Shown: positions 14,701 to 23,510 of the stretch, piece by piece
How the letters are laid out: each line of letters starts with the position of its first letter
Position numbering within the stretch: position 1 is the first letter of the stretch
From: a virus
Virus record (IMG/VR): IMGVR_UViG_3300030103_003543
Span: 1-30,531 of that record
DNA: 30,531 bases
Strand: one strand, 5' to 3'
The notes under the pieces: model-generated
Told to the model about the DNA's origin: nothing
Seen by the model: the letters and a program-made list of their open reading frames with translations, nothing else
Databases searched by the model: none
Made by a program: the position numbers and the translations under genes

Positions 14701-15857
14701 GAAGCAGCTCGTGCAAGACGAGGCATCATCGCTGGTTCGTAATAAGCTGCACCAGCTTCCAACAGCTCAGCAGCCTCATTATCGATTTCACGAATCTGTG
14801 TTCCTTCTGCTCTTTCCATATGGGTTTCAAGAGCAGATTTGACATTGGCATCTGAAGTGCCGGTTTCATCAAGCTGCTTTAAAAGTCTTTTGTATTCTGT
14901 AGTAAGAACATTTTTGTGGTAATCACTAGGGTTGGTAGCTAGAGCCTCTTCAATTTCAAGAAGTTTGAATTGCGTATCAGGATCTGCTGCATTACGAGCA
15001 GCAGCTTGTTTGGCAGATCTAGAAACTTTATCTTGTGGATAAAACCACCGTAATGGGTTGAGACCTTTTTGAGCCAGAAAACCAACCACGTTTCCAGCAA
15101 CTGAAAGGCCAACTGATTCACTCTGATTCTTATACTTACGGATTTCTGCTGTGTCACTATCGAGTGTCTTCCATTGTTCAGGGATGGGTGCAAAACCTTT
15201 AGGACCAAAGACACCTGGCATTACGTCAGATATTGTCCGCATAGCGTTGTCATCTTGAGCAAGCTCATCGTTAACTTCTAAAATAGCAAGATCAACAGCT
15301 GCATCACCTGCAACAGTTAAAGCTCCTTTAGTAATTCCCGAGACACCTAATTTAGATACAGCAGTACTAACTCCAGCGCCACCATAAATAGCAGGAAGTA
15401 CAACAGAAGAAATCTTACGAAGTGCTTTGTACTGTGATCCATCACGATTAGAAACTTCGTCCCACATTTTTTTGAGTGAAGAAACATCGTCAGGATCAAT
15501 GTCAGTATCTCTTTCAATATCTTCGTCACCGATGCCAGTTAAATAATCAACAGTATCTATGGCGGTGTCGATAAGACCCATGCCCATAGCAACACCAGCA
15601 TCCTGGATAGGATTATTACCTTCCAGCCATGTCATTGGCCTGACAGGAACACCATTTTTGAAGACGACATTATCTTTGTGGTAGCGTTGACCATCAAAAA
15701 CTACAAAGTCTTTGTCTTCGTCATCTTCTTTAGGTTGTTCCTCCGTCTCTTTAGGCGGTACTGGATTATCTGTTAGTTCTTCTTCTTCTTCAATAGGCTC
15801 GTAACGAGCATTCTCTTCCGCAATCTCCTGTTGGATGCGGAGAAAACTATCAGACAT
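11742..15857 (-). CDS. g16: Internal virion protein, gp16-like (1371 aa)
   Basis: By size and place this is the large inner-core protein that is ejected into the host and helps form the DNA conduit (T7 gp16, 1318 residues). ATG 15857 overlaps the gp15 stop (TAATG). The N-terminus is acidic (about 45 residues rich in Glu/Asp/Pro), and the body is mostly helical with long charged segments. Glycine/alanine-rich stretches near residues 150-185 (VVLPAIYGGAGVSTAVSKLG) and around 710-740 may be membrane-active. I see no transglycosylase motif at the N-terminus, where T7 gp16 has one; that activity sits on the gp15-like protein instead. Confidence 0.88.
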   Translation of the reverse strand: MSDSFLRIQQEIAEENARYEPIEEEEELTDNPVPPKETEEQPKEDDEDKDFVVFDGQRYHKDNVVFKNGVPVRPMTWLEGNNPIQDAGVAMGMGLIDTAIDTVDYLTGIGDEDIERDTDIDPDDVSSLKKMWDEVSNRDGSQYKALRKISSVVLPAIYGGAGVSTAVSKLGVSGITKGALTVAGDAAVDLAILEVNDELAQDDNAMRTISDVMPGVFGPKGFAPIPEQWKTLDSDTAEIRKYKNQSESVGLSVAGNVVGFLAQKGLNPLRWFYPQDKVSRSAKQAAARNAADPDTQFKLLEIEEALATNPSDYHKNVLTTEYKRLLKQLDETGTSDANVKSALETHMERAEGTQIREIDNEAAELLEAGAAYYEPAMMPRLARAASTATQSTPPLNVARNMADVTYLKTTGAIGDPAPVLSSSMVRQANVLGRSRNAVLGVAESAREAGNFDAVINGFRVTRAGMSNAAWKVYTDIMNPGTSPADLKNLFLDDRATQVLLDGTKVDFLNEVQNLGAELAMRDLIDLYLGRQVTESSARIMDTFGREITSFAQGAETFQEIADDNRVQEMVLDKLEFLMAEHGLNKYISGWMLKNKDILTRLQGKSDDAYELTQLINSEFTTAKNARHANIKQFRESIEAARRENPQLLKPLMDAFRHSDGDVNTIAALYKWVDKQLSFKNLLFNREGMNMFSRELWSVRYNNVLSGLAAGTAAIGNSADIAFKITNGLAGAAVQLPFDKGQALKRLFYLHHGVLETSQRALMDGIKRARQVNADPDAFLEAIRKDYRVATENQKWEILEGMEEAGELDFGRQFELNLTRGHHNMSRNAYMRWGVTGMSGIDASTDTFMGTLYSRIYAYHDVMERAGDITNKADMKKVLEASEKLHYSKMFDKSGLLTDEAAKFASQEIALNLDSQTATQINSLIERSPLFKSLFMFPRTSINYLKKGFSYTPIGAIPGMNKYGTTIWAKESDPESIAKALAAHGIDYDNNPYAIAIFRQLKNEYLGRVTMGAIAGTVFYQYALQGRLRGNGPESPTDRKFAKDNFNYQEKTIYVPGVNQWISYAGVPMLDPVLTIVGDMAMYRTQITEEKEAQIIRNIGWTLSATWLNGSPLAGIEPALKMINGEEGALKRFVAREARAMIPMSGTLGVVSQQIDNSLKDIHKDLKGYLFNRLPGVNATLPRRVDYWTGKEINLIDNPILRFLNVTSPVPISDGGEPWRVWLHSTGWPGMRTLTKHSDGYSYNAEQREAIARYVGSLGYDKRIEREFMNNKAYNDDIEKMRAMKRAGQLTTENFSIEADKLPLYNELNKLENQARQAAEMFIENEYPEILLENSGQDLIDTKTSAGDLDGARDTMNQLQESVEEIRQYNNP

Positions 15858-18800
15858 TAATTAGCCTCCTGCAAATATCTAAGGAAAATCCTGTTTCCCA
15901 ATGAATCAGGAGTTTTGGTGCCAACACCATAAGCATCACAACTGACGTGATAATTAGTTGTTGAACCAGAACGACCCTGTGTTCCAATAAATGCTCCGGG
16001 TTGTAGTTGTTGTCCAACACGAAGACTGCCGTTTACCGTGCCAAAGTGTGCACAACGCATTTCAAATACATGTCCTGAGTCAGGATCTCTTACGTTTAAT
16101 TCAACATAATTACCAGGACCACGACGCTGATCACCCTTCTCTAAGTGGAACTGTTCGTCATTACCTCTTACAACCTTTACAACTTTGGCTGCAAATGGGA
16201 AATAGAAAGGAGTACGAGCTTTGCCATTTCCAACAACAAAATCAATACCGCCTTCACCTGGATCTTTAGGGTCAGTAATAATGATTCCTTGGTTAGTACC
16301 TGATTGAATGCCAGTTACACCAAAACCACCACGTTCAAGAAAACGCTTATAAACAGACTTTGTATATTCCTTCATGTTTGGATGACCAGGAGCAAACCCT
16401 TTGTAATTAGCGTTGTCCCATTGATCAACAGCTCCAGGGCCTCCATACCAACCAGCAGCTACACGACGAATCAGTTCTTCACCTGTATAACCAAGAGCAG
16501 ATTGCTGCTGCAACCTTTCTCTAAACTCTCCATTAGTTACAATCCTCTGAGCAGTAGGATCTGCATTAAATTGCTGAGGCGTCATCGTGTATCCGAGATG
16601 CTTTTTAGTCCAAGAAGGAATGTTGGTCGAAAGAATTTGACTTAATCCAGTAGCACCAGAATCTGCACGATAAGCAGAAGGGTCGCCACCGGATTCTTGA
16701 TTAATGATTGCATCGACAAGTGCACTATGTGCTGCTCCACCTTCTCGATAAGTCTGGATGTTCTGAGACATATATCGAGGTTGGCTATTGCCATTAGCTA
16801 ACGCTCTCTGTAACCGCTGTTCTTCCACAAGACCTCTTGCACCTTGCAATGCAATTTGAATCTGTGGATCGTTAGCACCTTGAGTTCTAAGTGAGCGTTG
16901 AAAGTCAGTTTCAATACCTTTAAAAGATTCGTCAACAACTTTAGCGTTTTGATTAAAAGCTTCGATTGGAGTTAGTTCGCCATCAGACGCTTCAGCAATT
17001 TTGTAATATTGATTGGGTATGACAATTTCTTTGCCTTCTTTTACTTGCTTAATTAAATCGAACAGTACAGGTTCAGGTATCATATTAGTGGTATTAAGTG
17101 TATTTTTGTCAGCTGTATATTGAGCAAGCTTTTTTTTCATATCAGCAATTTGGGCTTCCTGGCCTGCATTTAACCCTGTTGCACTGCCCGAAGGAGTTGC
17201 AAAACTAGGAGGGACAAATTGAGTAAAATAAGTAGGTCCTGTCGTTCTGTTTGCATTTCCTCTGCTAGATGAAGAAGAATTAGCTTTAGATTCCTCCTTA
17301 TATTTGTCAACCCGTGTTTGGACATCTTTTAGAGGGTCATTAATAGTAAAGACGCTCTCTCCGTTTAGGATCAACTTATTAACCTGATCAATTGCTTGTT
17401 TATGTGCCTTAGCGCCATCTCCAGGATCAATACTGGAGAGCTCCATAAAAAACTGTTCGTAAAGATTTAAAGCTTCTTCTAATGCTCCAGCTGCTCCAAG
17501 TGTCGATTCGTTTGAGAATTTAACTCCAAGCACCTTGCGAATACTCTCTTTTATACTCTGGGAAGCACGCTCTCTGCTATACATCCCGACCTTTCTAAGA
17601 CGCTCAAATTCCCTAGCTTGGTTTAAATATTGATTTCTAAGGTTTGGATTAATATTAGATTCAAGAACATCACGAACAGTAAGAGTCTTGTTACGAGCCT
17701 TCTCTTCTAATTCTTTTTCTTCTGCCTCAGCTTGTTTAGCATCAAGAGTGAGATCCACGTATAGCTTTTGAAATTCTGAAATCGCACTGGGTGAAACAAG
17801 ATTCTCAGTTAGGTTTTCAACAGCTTTGTCAACATCAGCTGCGGTAAGATCTTTACGATCCATTTGCTGCTTCATTTGTTGCCTCCAAAAAAGAAGAAGT
17901 TCCTCTTCGTTAGCTTTTCTTTGAGCCTTTTCTGCTTGACGTAGATCATCTACTCTTTTCGCAGCAGCTTTTTCAATGTCGTTCCAGTATTCTCCAAGCT
18001 GATCTTTTAGAGTCGTCTTACCACCACCTACATGATCAAACTGAAGCGTTGATAAAACCTGAATCAGATTCTGCGATAGATCACCAGAGTCAGCTGCTTT
18101 TTTTAAAGTATCAGCAACGTCTGCTCTTCCCATTCTATTTGAACGGAGCTGGGACATAGCAGTGTTAATAATTGCCTGAGGTTGCTTTTTCTTTACAGAA
18201 TTAAATACGTCAAGCTCATGAAGTTCATCTCGGGTTTTCTTTTGCCGTTCAGCATTTTCACGGGACCATCTTGCAGAATGAGCAGTAACTGCCTTTGTTA
18301 GCGGTTCATCGACAAGGGATGCAAATGCCTCTGTTGTAATATTGGAAAAATTATCACCAATAAACTGACGTGTAAATGCAGCTTGCCAAGCCGCCATATC
18401 AGCTGGTTTAGTAATATCGTTATATGCTTTAGGTACACCATCCTCACCAATAATGGTTAGGGTTTCCTTGGCATTTTCTAAAGCAAGAGGTGCGTCAGCA
18501 GCAATACCCTGAATTTGTGCACGTTGATATGCTGCAACGTAGTAGGGATCTCTACTGCGTACTTCCTCAGCAATAATGGAACCAGTCCCATCTTCTTGCT
18601 CAATATCGTTAGCAACTTGATTTGCTAGTTTAGACGCATTATTAATCGACTGAATAGTCGAATCTAATACACCAGGATTTTTATTTGCACCTGTGTGATA
18701 GTCAAAGTGTGCTTGAGCAGTTTGCTCTTCAATATGCTTTGAAAGAATTTGACCGCCAATTTCTGCAAGTGACGAGCTAAATTTACCAAGTTCTTTTAGT

Positions 18801-18949
18801 ACGTTACCCCTAGTCTGCTCATTTTGAATTGCACTTCTTATGTCCTCTAAAGCAAACTTTTGATTTGACTTAAGCAAATTACTTTGACGTTGCGCCTCTT
18901 GTGACTCCAGACTTGCTGTGTCTGGTTCTCTGTAATAGCTAAATGTCAT
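15857..18949 (-). CDS. g15: Internal virion protein, gp15-like, with C-terminal lytic transglycosylase and LytM-like domain
   Basis: 1030 residues from ATG 18949 (TGATG overlap with gp14; a TTG three bases earlier also opens the frame). Residues 1-600 are helical and charged, like the T7 gp15 core protein (747 residues). Residues 744-870 form an SLT-type lytic transglycosylase: INQESGGDPSAYRADSGATG with catalytic Glu 752, then GLSQIL and AAGWYGGPGAVDQW. Residues 890-1015 resemble an M23/LytM peptidase fold (GGIDF, RCAHFG, VGQQLQPGAFIGTQG), but two usual histidines are replaced (E899, N999), while D903, H968 and H1001 remain. It probably opens peptidoglycan during DNA entry. Confidence 0.9.
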   Translation of the reverse strand: MTFSYYREPDTASLESQEAQRQSNLLKSNQKFALEDIRSAIQNEQTRGNVLKELGKFSSSLAEIGGQILSKHIEEQTAQAHFDYHTGANKNPGVLDSTIQSINNASKLANQVANDIEQEDGTGSIIAEEVRSRDPYYVAAYQRAQIQGIAADAPLALENAKETLTIIGEDGVPKAYNDITKPADMAAWQAAFTRQFIGDNFSNITTEAFASLVDEPLTKAVTAHSARWSRENAERQKKTRDELHELDVFNSVKKKQPQAIINTAMSQLRSNRMGRADVADTLKKAADSGDLSQNLIQVLSTLQFDHVGGGKTTLKDQLGEYWNDIEKAAAKRVDDLRQAEKAQRKANEEELLLFWRQQMKQQMDRKDLTAADVDKAVENLTENLVSPSAISEFQKLYVDLTLDAKQAEAEEKELEEKARNKTLTVRDVLESNINPNLRNQYLNQAREFERLRKVGMYSRERASQSIKESIRKVLGVKFSNESTLGAAGALEEALNLYEQFFMELSSIDPGDGAKAHKQAIDQVNKLILNGESVFTINDPLKDVQTRVDKYKEESKANSSSSSRGNANRTTGPTYFTQFVPPSFATPSGSATGLNAGQEAQIADMKKKLAQYTADKNTLNTTNMIPEPVLFDLIKQVKEGKEIVIPNQYYKIAEASDGELTPIEAFNQNAKVVDESFKGIETDFQRSLRTQGANDPQIQIALQGARGLVEEQRLQRALANGNSQPRYMSQNIQTYREGGAAHSALVDAIINQESGGDPSAYRADSGATGLSQILSTNIPSWTKKHLGYTMTPQQFNADPTAQRIVTNGEFRERLQQQSALGYTGEELIRRVAAGWYGGPGAVDQWDNANYKGFAPGHPNMKEYTKSVYKRFLERGGFGVTGIQSGTNQGIIITDPKDPGEGGIDFVVGNGKARTPFYFPFAAKVVKVVRGNDEQFHLEKGDQRRGPGNYVELNVRDPDSGHVFEMRCAHFGTVNGSLRVGQQLQPGAFIGTQGRSGSTTNYHVSCDAYGVGTKTPDSLGNRIFLRYLQEAN

Positions 18950-19722
18950 CAAATATACCTCGAATAGTTAAGGTCAGGGATATCCATCTCATACAAATTA
19001 CTATTAAATGAAGGCATCCCACTGATTTTCAAACTTCTACTGAAATCCATCTTATTTGTATTACTGTATGGAGATTTTGGTTGGAATTTGTTGAATGCAT
19101 CAAGACCTGTTGATAACCCCCCAGTAATACCAGCAGCCAGATTCAAGTAATCCGTGAATCCTTTTTGTGGTGCTCTCTGTGGTACATAATCAGTGATGTA
19201 GTTTGTTTGGATAGGCGCAGCTGCAACAGTTGACAGTTCTTGTGATCTTGCCTCTTGCATCCGTCTATTTATACCTATGCCCTCTGTATATCTCGCTAAA
19301 TCAGCAGCACGTAATTGTGATAGTCCTGCTGCTGTTCCTCTGCCAGATAGGGCTCGTATTCTACTATTTGTAACCTGGTTAGTACCTAACCTTTGTGCCA
19401 TCTGTGCATATCTATCTCGGTTTTTCAGTACGAACTCGTCTAGAGCATTATCTATAGCTGCTTTTGATCTTGCTCTAGCTTCAACACCAGCTACTTCAAT
19501 ATTATCTAGGTTTGCACCTACTCTTGCTTTTCGGTTTTGAAAGCTTGCATTTACTTGAAGTTGATTGAATAACCTTCTTTGGTTTTCTGCATCAATTTCT
19601 GCAACCCTCTGTTTATTAGCTGCGTATGCAGCATCAGCTGCACTGTTATCAAAAAATCCTCCAAGGGCTCCAAGTATCTGGGAACCTCCAGAAAGAATCC
19701 CTAATGCTGCTGGGAATACCAT
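18949..19722 (-). CDS. g14: Internal virion protein, gp14-like (257 aa)
   Basis: ATG 19722, overlapping the gp13-like gene by 22 bases. A Gly-rich hydrophobic N-terminus (ALGILSGGSQILGALGGFF) is followed by an Ala/Arg/Gln-rich helical body (ADAAYAANKQRVAEIDAENQ) and a Ser/Asn-rich C-terminus. In T7 gp14 (196 residues) forms the outer-membrane part of the ejection channel; the hydrophobic N-terminus and the order 13-14-15-16 support the same role here. Assignment rests on architecture and position rather than a diagnostic motif. Confidence 0.85.
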   Translation of the reverse strand: MVFPAALGILSGGSQILGALGGFFDNSAADAAYAANKQRVAEIDAENQRRLFNQLQVNASFQNRKARVGANLDNIEVAGVEARARSKAAIDNALDEFVLKNRDRYAQMAQRLGTNQVTNSRIRALSGRGTAAGLSQLRAADLARYTEGIGINRRMQEARSQELSTVAAAPIQTNYITDYVPQRAPQKGFTDYLNLAAGITGGLSTGLDAFNKFQPKSPYSNTNKMDFSRSLKISGMPSFNSNLYEMDIPDLNYSRYI

Positions 19723-20234
19723 TTTGTAAATAGGATAAAGGGTAAGTTGTTGGGACCAAATTCAACCTCTTCTATAAAGGTAAATCCCAAATATTTCAGC
19801 AACCTAAGGTGTGCTGTATTGCGCTTATCTACATAGTTCCACAGAAGATTCTCGTTTCTGCTGTCTATAAAGCGTTTAGCCTGCCTAGCAAACAGAACAG
19901 GAAAGTCATGGATGGCTGGTGTACAGAGCATCCAGATAGCTCCGTTGTCGCCTATCCCAGCTAGTCCGGCAGTCCTGCCGTCAGGTACTGTGAAATATAT
20001 GCAGAAGCCTTCTAGTGCTTCCTTAGGTATTGCTTCTACAGGATCTACACCATACCCTTCAACTACTTCTCTATGGTCTTCTAGACGTAGATTAGAGGCC
20101 ACCTCTAAGGCAGCCTCTTCAGTAATTTCGTGTATAAATTTAGATCCGTTTATAAAATCTGTTGGTGTACTCTCCTTCCCAGGACATTGATTCAATGTTT
20201 GTTGGTGATGGATGAGTTGAAGAGATAGTAACAC
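19701..20234 (-). CDS. g13: gp13-like internal/assembly protein, start codon unclear
   Basis: The C-terminal part matches T7 gp13 as I recall it: LLWNYVDKRNTAHLRLLKYL with a following FIEEVEFGPNNLPFILFTK, a GNAT-acetyltransferase-like fold without a visible acetyl-CoA loop. In T7 gp13 (138 residues) is needed for core assembly. The convincing sequence starts near IHEITEEAALEVASNLR (about 20135). The first codons in frame that could initiate are GTG 20234 and a TTG at 20195, both inside gp12; after the gp12 stop only ATA, ATT or a GTG at 20102 are available. An AAGGAG at 20177-20172 has no start at normal distance. Confidence 0.82.
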   Translation of the reverse strand: MLLSLQLIHHQQTLNQCPGKESTPTDFINGSKFIHEITEEAALEVASNLRLEDHREVVEGYGVDPVEAIPKEALEGFCIYFTVPDGRTAGLAGIGDNGAIWMLCTPAIHDFPVLFARQAKRFIDSRNENLLWNYVDKRNTAHLRLLKYLGFTFIEEVEFGPNNLPFILFTKWYSQQH

Positions 20235-22851
20235 TTACGTTTGTATTCCTTTCGTAAATTGGAATTGTTCTAAAACTCCCATCTAAGTTGGGAGCCCTGT
20301 TTGCATTGTATCCATCTAGTATGGACGATTCATGTGTATCAACAAAGTCTTGTTTGCCTGTACGTTCAAGCTTTGTTTTGAATTCTCCAACCGGTCCAAA
20401 GTTTAGTTTTAGACGTTGGACTATTAACGAAGAACTCGTATCAGATACGATTTTTGTACCTTTTGTAGCGGTTGGGTAAATAGTTGGTAGTTCAATCTTC
20501 ATCTCATATTGATGACCAACCCTCACTGGATCCGATGACCAGTCACCAGTCAGACTAACTGTGCCGCTGCTAACAGTACTTGTTTCATACCTTCCTCGAT
20601 TGTCGTTTGTCTCAGTTACAACAACAGCTACTGGTTTGCCGTTAGCCAGAGGAGTATCAGATGGTAATGATAATGTAGTGGTATTAGTTGCTGAGTCATA
20701 ACTTAATTGACTTGCGGCTAAAGTTTGATAGTAGTCAAGATGGACATTAAACTCTCTGCCACTCTGTGAGACAAATGGACGAGAAGCTGTATCTGTTAAT
20801 TGTATCTTGCATAGCTCGTAATCTTCACTAACGATGTAGTATTCATCGTTAATGATAAATTGATGAAGTATGTTTTTTTCAAAGTTCCATACAAACCAGG
20901 CACCTTGCAAACGCTGTTCTGTATTTCCAAAATACTTGAAAGCATAAGCAGTATTTGTACCACGCTTACTAGCAACAATAAACTGATTTTCTCTTGAGTT
21001 GGCTACTGTGTCAATATCTTTTGGCAACAGCCTTTGTACATTCTTACTGTTTTCAATAATCTGTGGTTGAGATTCTCTGTTTACGTTGATCATTTCAAAG
21101 AACCTGCTGTATTTACCAGCATTATCAACAAAAGCTATGCTTGTACCAAGTGACAGTGGCGATACATTAATATTGTAATTATAGGTAGATAGAGTGTACA
21201 TCTTGGCCGTCTCTGGATTCAAGATATCACTATCTGTTGAGAACAAATATTGAGCTGTGCCACTAAATAAAACTAGACCAGTATTGATTTCAGTTCCATC
21301 GACCAAAGCGTTCGGACTCGATGAACTACAAGTGATGTCAATCCTATCTATTCCAGAAAATGTTAAAGCTGTTTTTTTCCAGAAATTTCCTAGGTTTCCA
21401 GGTTGCGACAAAATTAGTCTGCTACCACTTAACATACACAAACGGTCTCTATGAAACAAAAGCTTGCTGATCTTATTATTTACAAAGCTTGGTTTCTTAT
21501 TTGTATTTTCATCACCAACTTCACGGGTGCCCCAGCTGTACTGCTCTAGGGTCATCGTTGTGGCACCAGTACGTTTTAAAACATAAGGTAAGGTTGCAGG
21601 ATCAAATGAAGTTGTAATACCAGGTTCAGCACATTCTTCCCAGAAACCAGGACCATCTCTATCGTTTTCTCCAACAAACTTCAGATAATAATCATCTTCT
21701 CGTAGGTCAGCACTGTTCGTCACCTTGACAATCATGCCATGTTTACAACTTCTAGGTAACTCACTTTCATCATTAACAGTATCTGTAACGATATTAAAAA
21801 GATCTTTATCTAGTGCCTCTACGTTGAACGCACTTGTATGTGTTAGGTAAATACCATTACCAATAATCTGTTTGCTGACACTTGTAATGTCTTGTGCAAT
21901 TCCTGCAAGGACTCCAGCTGCATCAAGTGTGTTCTGATTGTCAATATCAATCGGTGTTGGTCTGATGCGATTTAGATTATTTCTGTAAGAAGTAGTATTA
22001 ATCTTATCGATATTGATAGTATGCGTACGCCCTTCGATAGTTACATCAAAGCTTGTATAGTTTCCTGTCCAGTTGCCACCATATAAAAGATCTACAGTTA
22101 CTGTGTAACTAACAAAATACTTTACCTGAAGTTGATCATCACTGTTAAAAGTTTGATCTCCAATATATGGCTGTCCTGTGCAAGTTACTCTTACAGCAAT
22201 TCCAGTATTAGGATCAGTATGGATTTTACTACCTGCTAAATCGACTTGCACAACACATGTAGGATGTGTATTACACGTTACGTTAAAACCTGGATCATTT
22301 ACTGAAACAACTCTCGCCGATTTCTCAGCAGTGTAGGTATTGTTGTCGTATATGTTTAGGCTATAAGATCGTCTAGGTATTACTTGTCTCAGCTCCACAA
22401 ATACAGAGTTTGCATCAGGTTTTGTGGGAGCCGTAGCTGTACCCATATTAACTGTTTTAGTTCTATTTGCTAAGAACGTTGTATCGTTAATAGTGAGTGC
22501 CTGAATATCTTCATCAGCTGCATGAGTTAGATATGTATCAGGTGAATTAGTTTTAGTGATTGTCATTTCTAGGCCATCGTTGCAGCGCCATACACGAACA
22601 TTTCCGTCACGCGCTACTTGACCAATATATGACCCTTCATCTTCATCACGATAATATTGGAACCAATTGCCTGCTGACTGGACATTAGTAAGAGTTTTGA
22701 CAAACTCTAGTCCTGGTCGTTTTGTTAATCCATCAATGAGATCAGGTACAACGTTCTCAGCATTTCTAACCTGCCCAGGTAGTTTCTGTTCATCTGGATA
22801 CTGAGAGATACCTCGATATAGATCAGGTATTGTTTGAGTAATCGTTGCCAT
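20140..22851 (-). CDS. g12: Tail tubular protein B / nozzle (gp12-like, 903 aa)
   Basis: ATG 22851 overlaps the gp11 stop (TGATG). The N-terminus ITQTIPDLYRGISQYPDEQK followed by NVVPDLIDGLTKRPGLEFV is the typical opening of T7-like nozzle proteins. The rest is beta-rich, with a KISKLLFHRDRLCMLSGSRL segment shared by this family. T7 gp12 has 794 residues, so about 110 extra residues are present. It forms the tail nozzle below the gp11 ring and docks the fibres. The C-terminal end overlaps the gp13-like gene. Confidence 0.93.
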   Translation of the reverse strand: MATITQTIPDLYRGISQYPDEQKLPGQVRNAENVVPDLIDGLTKRPGLEFVKTLTNVQSAGNWFQYYRDEDEGSYIGQVARDGNVRVWRCNDGLEMTITKTNSPDTYLTHAADEDIQALTINDTTFLANRTKTVNMGTATAPTKPDANSVFVELRQVIPRRSYSLNIYDNNTYTAEKSARVVSVNDPGFNVTCNTHPTCVVQVDLAGSKIHTDPNTGIAVRVTCTGQPYIGDQTFNSDDQLQVKYFVSYTVTVDLLYGGNWTGNYTSFDVTIEGRTHTINIDKINTTSYRNNLNRIRPTPIDIDNQNTLDAAGVLAGIAQDITSVSKQIIGNGIYLTHTSAFNVEALDKDLFNIVTDTVNDESELPRSCKHGMIVKVTNSADLREDDYYLKFVGENDRDGPGFWEECAEPGITTSFDPATLPYVLKRTGATTMTLEQYSWGTREVGDENTNKKPSFVNNKISKLLFHRDRLCMLSGSRLILSQPGNLGNFWKKTALTFSGIDRIDITCSSSSPNALVDGTEINTGLVLFSGTAQYLFSTDSDILNPETAKMYTLSTYNYNINVSPLSLGTSIAFVDNAGKYSRFFEMINVNRESQPQIIENSKNVQRLLPKDIDTVANSRENQFIVASKRGTNTAYAFKYFGNTEQRLQGAWFVWNFEKNILHQFIINDEYYIVSEDYELCKIQLTDTASRPFVSQSGREFNVHLDYYQTLAASQLSYDSATNTTTLSLPSDTPLANGKPVAVVVTETNDNRGRYETSTVSSGTVSLTGDWSSDPVRVGHQYEMKIELPTIYPTATKGTKIVSDTSSSLIVQRLKLNFGPVGEFKTKLERTGKQDFVDTHESSILDGYNANRAPNLDGSFRTIPIYERNTNVSVTISSTHPSPTNIESMSWEGEYTNRFYKRI

Positions 22852-23462
22852 CAGCGCCTCAATGCTTGAAATGGTTGATATGTAACGTAGTTTGTATTAT
22901 CTGGGAATCCCATAAAATTGTTATCACCCTGATTGCATTCATATTCCATGCATGCAGCACGTGCTAAAGCTTCCTGTTGACCCAACAGCTGTACTAGCTG
23001 TGGGTTGGAAACAAGTTGAGTTGCAGCACGTGTAGAAGAACGATATGTAATATATCGCTGAAATACCGATGGAATATCTTCGAAGTCATAGACCCGAATA
23101 ATATCTACTTTGATAGTATCTTCAAACTCAAACTTCTTAGATACTTTGTCATATAGCTTTCCTGCTCTCTTTACAATATTCATTGTTCTATCGTGCTTGT
23201 TGCCGCTTACGTCAATACGTAATGCATCAGTGGGCCAAACAATATATTTTGTTGTTTGATCAGGTGCCAGTGGTACTTCTTCTTCTCTGTTAAATACCCA
23301 CCCTTCATTCTGTACATCGATTAATGATTCTTTAAATATATTGTACACATAGCTGACTTCTGGGTTTGTCATATCAAGCGTTGTCAGTGGCGCTTGTCCG
23401 ATGCTCCCCAAGATTGAGTTCACAGCGGATAGTTCGGTATCGGTGCCAATTGTTGAGGACAT
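22851..23462 (-). CDS. g11: Tail tubular protein A / adaptor (gp11-like, 203 aa)
   Basis: 203 residues, close to T7 gp11 (196). The N-terminal TELSAVNSILGSIGQAPLTT followed by DVQNEGWVFNREE is the family signature. The C-terminal half has the FQRYITYRSSTRAATQLV segment also typical of adaptor proteins. It forms the ring between portal and nozzle. ATG 23462 follows the terminator 23468-23495 directly, so it is read only by polymerases that pass that terminator, or from a new start. Confidence 0.93.
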   Translation of the reverse strand: MSSTIGTDTELSAVNSILGSIGQAPLTTLDMTNPEVSYVYNIFKESLIDVQNEGWVFNREEEVPLAPDQTTKYIVWPTDALRIDVSGNKHDRTMNIVKRAGKLYDKVSKKFEFEDTIKVDIIRVYDFEDIPSVFQRYITYRSSTRAATQLVSNPQLVQLLGQQEALARAACMEYECNQGDNNFMGFPDNTNYVTYQPFQALRR

Positions 23463-23467
23463 AAGAA

Positions 23468-23495
23468 TAAAAAAAAGGGCCTCCGAAGAGACCCC
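23468..23495 (-). terminator. Intrinsic terminator after the capsid gene (T-phi analogue)
   Basis: The coding strand has GGGGTCTC and GAGGCCCT pairing over 8 positions (two G-U) around a UUCG tetraloop, followed by TTTTTTT. It lies between the capsid stop (23511) and the gp11 start (23462), as T-phi does after T7 gene 10. Partial termination would raise capsid transcript over tail transcript. Confidence 0.88.
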
Positions 23496-23510
23496 AGTAA
23501 AGAATAAATA

